Of a stretch of 10,450 nucleotides of DNA, positions 7,707-10,450 are shown in pieces. The stretch is from contig CAMGFM010000027.1 of the NCBI GenBank assembly GCA_946055365.1, forward strand, positions 1 through 10,450. Direction: 5' to 3'. Under the pieces are notes generated by a model. That model was not told the origin of the DNA and did no database searches. It was given only the letters and a program-made list of their open reading frames with translations. A program made the translations under genes and the position numbers. This DNA is from an uncultured Prevotella sp. GTDB taxonomy: Bacteria; Bacteroidota; Bacteroidia; Bacteroidales; Bacteroidaceae. Position 1 is the stretch's first letter. Each line of letters opens with the position of its first letter.

Positions 7707-8324
7707 CTATTTACAGTTGAACGACAACACCTTTCGGTCTTCTATATATCCCTCCAAAGCGTCGTCAATGTGAACGGGGCCCACGCCTGCCGGCGTGCCT
7801 GTGTAGAGCAGGTCGCCCGTCTTGAGCGTGAAATACCTGCTGATGTACTCTATAAGCTCATCCACCTTGTAGAGCATGTCAGAAGAGCATCCCTCCTGCA
7901 CGGTCTTGCCGTTGATGTCGAGGTGAAAGTGTATGGACTGTATGTCGCGAAACTTGTCCACACTCACCCATTCGCCTATTGCCGCCGAGCCGTCAAAGCC
8001 CTTGCAGAGCTCCCAAGGCTTGCCCTCGGCACGCAGACGGCTCTGCAGCTCGCGTGCGGTGAAGTCAATGCCCACGGTCACGGCATCATAATATCTATGG
8101 GCGAAACGCTGCGGGATGGACTTGCCCAGCTTGCAGATGCGCACCACCAACTCTGTCTCATAGTCAATGCGCCCGAGATGGTCAGGCACGAAGAATGGCT
8201 TGTGATCCTTGAGCAATGCAGAGTCGGCCTTGGTAAATATCACAGGCTCCTCTGGTTTAAATAACGCACCATGCAACTCTTTATTGTGTAGGATGTAGTT
8301 CATGCCTACCGCAAATATCTTCAT
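7707..8324 (-). CDS. fumarylacetoacetate hydrolase-family protein (YcgM/FAHD1-like)
   Basis: This is a cytosolic metal-dependent enzyme of the FAH superfamily. Small members act on acylpyruvates, oxaloacetate or related 2-oxo acids, either as hydrolases or as isomerase/decarboxylases. The 205-aa length is that of a single-domain member. The metal ligands typical of the family are in place: Glu56 and Glu58 in RIDYETELVV and Asp87 in GIDFTARELQ. Lys108 in CKGFDGSAAIG (107-117) and the TGTPAGVGPV loop (175-184) are also visible. The start fits the common MKIFAVGMNY opening. It precedes porU by 7 nt, so the genes are probably co-transcribed, but I know of no functional link to T9SS. The exact substrate cannot be read from the sequence. 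Confidence 0.92.
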   Translation of the reverse strand: MKIFAVGMNYILHNKELHGALFKPEEPVIFTKADSALLKDHKPFFVPDHLGRIDYETELVVRICKLGKSIPQRFAHRYYDAVTVGIDFTARELQSRLRAEGKPWELCKGFDGSAAIGEWVSVDKFRDIQSIHFHLDINGKTVQEGCSSDMLYKVDELIEYISRYFTLKTGDLLYTGTPAGVGPVHIDDALEGYIEDRKVLSFNCK

Positions 8325-8328
8325 AGCA

Positions 8329-8336
8329 CAAATTTA
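8329..8336 (-). promoter_or_regulatory. possible -7 element just before the FAH-porU-porV set
   Basis: TAAATTTG on the minus strand (8336-8329) matches TAnnTTTG and ends 4 nt before the ATG at 8324. The transcript would therefore be leaderless or nearly so. No TTTG or TTG lies at the proper distance upstream (the region around 8355-8360 is GC-rich), so the match may be chance. Confidence 0.3.
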
Positions 8337-8421
8337 TTTTGTGAGATTGTCACACGCGCCGACAGTCCACGGCCTCCTTTCTGGCAGACGGGGAGTCGCC
8401 AAAACAACCCGTTTGCAGGCG

Positions 8422-8580
8422 GCAAAACGCAGTTCTTTCAGCACAAGACGCGACTCACTGGCGACAACGGGTGACCCCATGCCTGCAAAGCGGCACTTGA
8501 GGGCAAGAAAAGCGCGACTCTGCGACCGCAAAGCGGCACTTGCTGACATGCAAAGTGCCACCCCCACGCCTGCGAGGCGC
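8422..8580. repeat. degenerate direct-repeat block (GCAAAGCGGCACTTG units)
   Basis: GCAAAGCGGCACTTG occurs exactly at 8485-8499 and again at 8528-8542, a 43-bp period. Related units start at 8422 (GCAAAACGCAGTTC) and 8550 (GCAAAGTGCCACC). A CC-A-Y-GCCTGC-R-A-R-GCG motif occurs at about 8477-8493 and 8564-8580, and GCGACTC recurs within the units. GGCACTTGC (8535-8543) and GCAAAGTGCC (8550-8559) also form a bulged hairpin. Open frames crossing the block (for example 8334-8567 minus, 77 codons) are Arg/Ala/Ser-rich products of the repeat with no domain, so I treat it as non-coding. Confidence 0.65.
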
Positions 8581-8593
8581 GTCTATGGCCATC

Positions 8594-8620
8594 ATATTGC
8601 TGGCTTAGGAGCAGCAATAT
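8594..8620. repeat. 9-bp perfect inverted repeat
   Basis: ATATTGCTG (8594-8602) and CAGCAATAT (8612-8620) are perfect complements around a 9-nt loop. No T-run follows on either strand, so it is not a standard terminator. It lies between the tsf terminator and the repeat block. It may be an mRNA-end structure, a protein site, or part of the repeat element. Confidence 0.5.
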
Positions 8621-8667
8621 GCCGCCCATCGCCAGCTGACGCAGAAAGACAATCTCTGTTAAGACAC

Positions 8668-8701
8668 AAAAAGGAGCCGCCAAAGAGCTGTCCACCCTTT
8701 T
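8668..8701 (-). terminator. tsf: probable tsf terminator
   Basis: In minus-strand RNA, AAAAGG (8701-8696) can pair with CCUUUU (8674-8669), with further weak pairing (AGC/GCU) inside. The stem runs directly into a T-run (8672-8668). It lies about 50 nt past the tsf stop codon. The inner helix is weak, so confidence is moderate. Confidence 0.5.
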
Positions 8702-8749
8702 ACGACTCCAATATTATTTAAATGTGTATCCTTGTCAAGACAACAACGA

Positions 8750-9745
8750 TTACTCAGCAGCAAGAGTGAAGCGAGTGTATGCGACAATCTTAAGATCCTT
8801 ATCCTGGCTCTTGAGATAGTCTGACACGCTCTGCTTGTCGCCGTCGCCAAACTGGAACTCCTGACAGATGAGACAGTTCTCCTTGAGGAACTTGCCCACA
8901 CGGCCCTTGGCGATGTTCTGTATCATGTTCTCGTTGAGGTTGGCAGCCTTCTCGGCAGACACAGCCTCCTTGATCTCGCGATACTTGGCGGCATCAGCCT
9001 CGGTAATCCATCCCTTGCCGATGTTTGACTGGATGTGGTCGTCAGAGTCGAAGTGGTTAGGATTGAGACCAGCCTTCTTTACAGCCACCTCAACAGCCTT
9101 TTCAATCTGCTCGTCCTTGGTCTTCTGCACAGCCACGTTATACTCGTTCTGCTTGATCTCCTCAGACACAGAAGCCTCGTCGAGGGCGATGGGCTTCATG
9201 GCAGCCACCTGCATTGCAATCTTGTGTCCTGCCTCAGCGTTGTCCTGGTTGAGCTGAACCATAGTGCAGAGAGTGTGCTTGTTCATGTGGTCATAGACCT
9301 CGATGTTCTCGCCAGTAAGCACGTTGTAACCGTCAAGCTCCATCTTCTCACCAGTGATGCCTGAACGCTGTGTAACGGCAGACTGCACGTCAGCCTCGCC
9401 AAGCGGGAGAGCCTTAACCTCATCGAGGGTCTTGCACTGTGCGCTGATAGCGGCATCAAGGATGTCAGAAGTCAGCTTGATGAAGTCAGCACCGTTTGCC
9501 ACGAAGTCAGTCTCACACTTGAGAGCAATCATTGCGGCAAACTCACCTACCTTCTTAACGAGTACGCAACCGTTAGATGTCTCGCGGTCAGAACGCTTTG
9601 CAGCGATAGCGAGTCCACGCTCACGGAGCAGATCCTTAGCCTTGTCGAAATCACCGTCAGCCTCTGTGAGAGCCTTCTTTACGTCAGCAAGACCTGCGCC
9701 GGTCATTGCACGGAGTTTCTTGATGTCTTCTATTGAAACAGCCAT
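8750..9745 (-). CDS. tsf: translation elongation factor Ts
   Basis: EF-Ts is the cytosolic nucleotide exchange factor that regenerates EF-Tu-GTP from EF-Tu-GDP during translation. The N-terminal UBA-like domain is clear (LRAMTGAGLADVKKAL, residues 11-26), as is the TDFVAN motif (79-84) whose Asp and Phe insert into the EF-Tu nucleotide site. Two alpha/beta subdomains and a C-terminal conserved FLKENCLICQEF segment follow. At 331 aa it is longer than the E. coli protein (283 aa), as is usual in Bacteroidota. The start is preceded by an A-rich CAAAAACAACAACA leader rather than a Shine-Dalgarno site, typical of the phylum. It follows rpsB, the near-universal arrangement, but with a 236-nt structured spacer. 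Confidence 0.98.
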   Translation of the reverse strand: MAVSIEDIKKLRAMTGAGLADVKKALTEADGDFDKAKDLLRERGLAIAAKRSDRETSNGCVLVKKVGEFAAMIALKCETDFVANGADFIKLTSDILDAAISAQCKTLDEVKALPLGEADVQSAVTQRSGITGEKMELDGYNVLTGENIEVYDHMNKHTLCTMVQLNQDNAEAGHKIAMQVAAMKPIALDEASVSEEIKQNEYNVAVQKTKDEQIEKAVEVAVKKAGLNPNHFDSDDHIQSNIGKGWITEADAAKYREIKEAVSAEKAANLNENMIQNIAKGRVGKFLKENCLICQEFQFGDGDKQSVSDYLKSQDKDLKIVAYTRFTLAAE

Positions 9746-9795
9746 TGTTGTTGTTTTTGATTTTTAAAGTTTGATGTATTGAATTTCCTTTCTTA

Positions 9796-9821
9796 CCAAG
9801 GCGGCATTGCATCCGCCTTAA
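9796..9821 (-). ncRNA. second hairpin of the rpsB-tsf leader
   Basis: AAGGCGG (9798-9804) and CCGCCTT (9813-9819) form a perfect 7-bp stem around an 8-nt loop. In minus-strand RNA, two further U-G pairs (9820 with 9797, 9821 with 9796) extend it to 9 bp; these would be mismatches on the plus strand. No T-run follows. It lies about 50 nt upstream of the tsf start codon and close to the first hairpin, so the two may act together or compete for folding. Confidence 0.5.
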
Positions 9822-9824
9822 CCC

Positions 9825-9883
9825 AAAAATCGGAAACTCTCTAATCCAGGACCGTTCAACCTTGTAAGTTAGAGAATTTCCGA
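9825..9883 (-). promoter_or_regulatory. long hairpin with T5 tail between rpsB and tsf (attenuator-like)
   Basis: TTAGAGAATTTCCGA (9869-9883) and TCGGAAACTCTCTAA (9830-9844) form a 15-bp stem. Its single non-Watson-Crick pair is G-U in minus-strand RNA but C-A on the plus strand. The loop is 24 nt (9845-9868) with a possible AGG/CCT pairing. A T5 run follows directly on the minus strand (9829-9825). This is terminator-like and lies inside what is normally one operon, so partial termination that sets the ratio of S2 to EF-Ts, or a 3' end protecting the rpsB mRNA, are both possible. Confidence 0.65.
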
Positions 9884-9981
9884 CCTTATATTATATCACA
9901 TGTGTGCGTTGTGTATGTCCCTTCTATGCGCCCCGTTGTGCGAGTTGTCAGGCGAGACATGCGTCTGCACCATGACAATAA

Positions 9982-10450
9982 TTACTCGGCAGCGTCAGCC
10001 TCGGGAGCCTCCTCCTTGCGTGCCTTGCGCGGAGCCTTTCCCTCTTTCTGCTCTGCGGCAGCCTTCTCGTCAGCCTTCTCTACCTTACGCTCCTCAAGAC
10101 CCTCGGCGATGGCGGCGCAGCAAGCAGAAAGCACTACGTCGATAGAATCCTTAGCATCGTCGTTTGCAGGGATGATATAGTCTATGTTGCGTGGGTCAGA
10201 GTTGGTGTCAACCATAGCAAACACGGGTATGCCGAGACGGTTAGCCTCTCTCACGGCGATGTTCTCCTTCATCACGTCGATGACAAAGAGTGCGCTCGGG
10301 AGACGTGTAAGGTCAACGATAGAGCCAAGGTTCTTCTCCAGTTTGGCGCGCTGGCGTGTCACCTGAAGCAACTCACGCTTGGAGAGCTTCGAGAATGTAC
10401 CGTCGTTCATGAGCTTGTCGATGTTCGCCATTTTCTTTACAGCCTTACGG
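9982..10450 (-). CDS. rpsB: 30S ribosomal protein S2, partial (5' end beyond the window)
   Basis: S2 is a small-subunit ribosomal protein that binds 16S rRNA near the platform and is needed for S1 association. The visible 155 codons cover the C-terminal part of the protein. The frame is open to the right edge (the last codons read RKAVKKM before ANIDKLMNDGTF), so the Met at 10431 is internal and not the start. Conserved S2 stretches are LPSALFVIDVMKENIAVREA, RLGIPVFAMVDTNSDP and IDYIIPANDDA. The core ends near DVVLSACCAAIAEGL and is followed by a tail of about 40 residues rich in Lys, Glu and Ala, a common Bacteroidota extension. tsf follows downstream. The promoter and any S2 autoregulatory leader lie outside the window. 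Confidence 0.97.
   Translation of the reverse strand, partial: RKAVKKMANIDKLMNDGTFSKLSKRELLQVTRQRAKLEKNLGSIVDLTRLPSALFVIDVMKENIAVREANRLGIPVFAMVDTNSDPRNIDYIIPANDDAKDSIDVVLSACCAAIAEGLEERKVEKADEKAAAEQKEGKAPRKARKEEAPEADAAE

Noticed and set aside
8422..8580. Repeat block as a CRISPR array
   Set aside because: Repeats are only 15 bp when exact, spacing is irregular, other copies are degenerate, and no cas gene is near.
8334..8721. Small open frames on both strands in the tsf-FAH gap
   Set aside because: They are built from the degenerate repeat block, overlap each other on both strands, and have compositions typical of repeat translation.
10429..10431. ATG at 10431 as the start of rpsB
   Set aside because: The reading frame stays open to the edge and the upstream codons (RKAVKK) continue the S2 sequence, so this Met is internal.

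Overview
The window looks like chromosomal DNA of a Bacteroidota (Bacteroidetes) bacterium, most likely Prevotella-like (Prevotella/Segatella or a close relative). Three things support this. It carries two adjacent type IX secretion genes (porU, porV). Its promoters follow the TTTG-N20-TAnnTTTG pattern of this phylum. Its genes lack Shine-Dalgarno sequences and start behind A-rich leaders. All genes I can support lie on the minus strand, so transcription runs from right to left.

Layout from right (upstream) to left (downstream). The 3' part of rpsB (ribosomal protein S2) enters from the right edge and is followed, after an unusually structured 236-nt spacer, by tsf (elongation factor Ts). A 425-nt stretch then holds a probable tsf terminator, an isolated hairpin and a degenerate repeat block. 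Next is a compact set: a fumarylacetoacetate hydrolase-family enzyme, only 7 nt from porU (T9SS sortase, 1197 codons), then porV (T9SS outer-membrane shuttle protein). After a hairpin comes ispF (MEP isoprenoid pathway), closed by a very good terminator. A tRNA-Val(TAC) gene follows with its own consensus promoter and terminator. After about 410 nt with no convincing gene comes an acyltransferase-3 family membrane protein. The last 317 nt are non-coding but contain a second consensus promoter firing out of the left edge.

How the genes fit together: rpsB-tsf is a translation operon. PorU and PorV work in one attachment complex at the cell surface, where PorV delivers T9SS cargo and PorU removes the C-terminal sorting domain and attaches the cargo to the surface. 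The FAH-family enzyme is probably co-transcribed with them, but a functional link is not evident. ispF and the acyltransferase appear to be independent housekeeping and envelope genes.

I do not see a previously undescribed system. The items most worth a second look are the two-hairpin RNA between rpsB and tsf, the repeat block at about 8420-8580, and the near-identical promoters at the left edge and before tRNA-Val.
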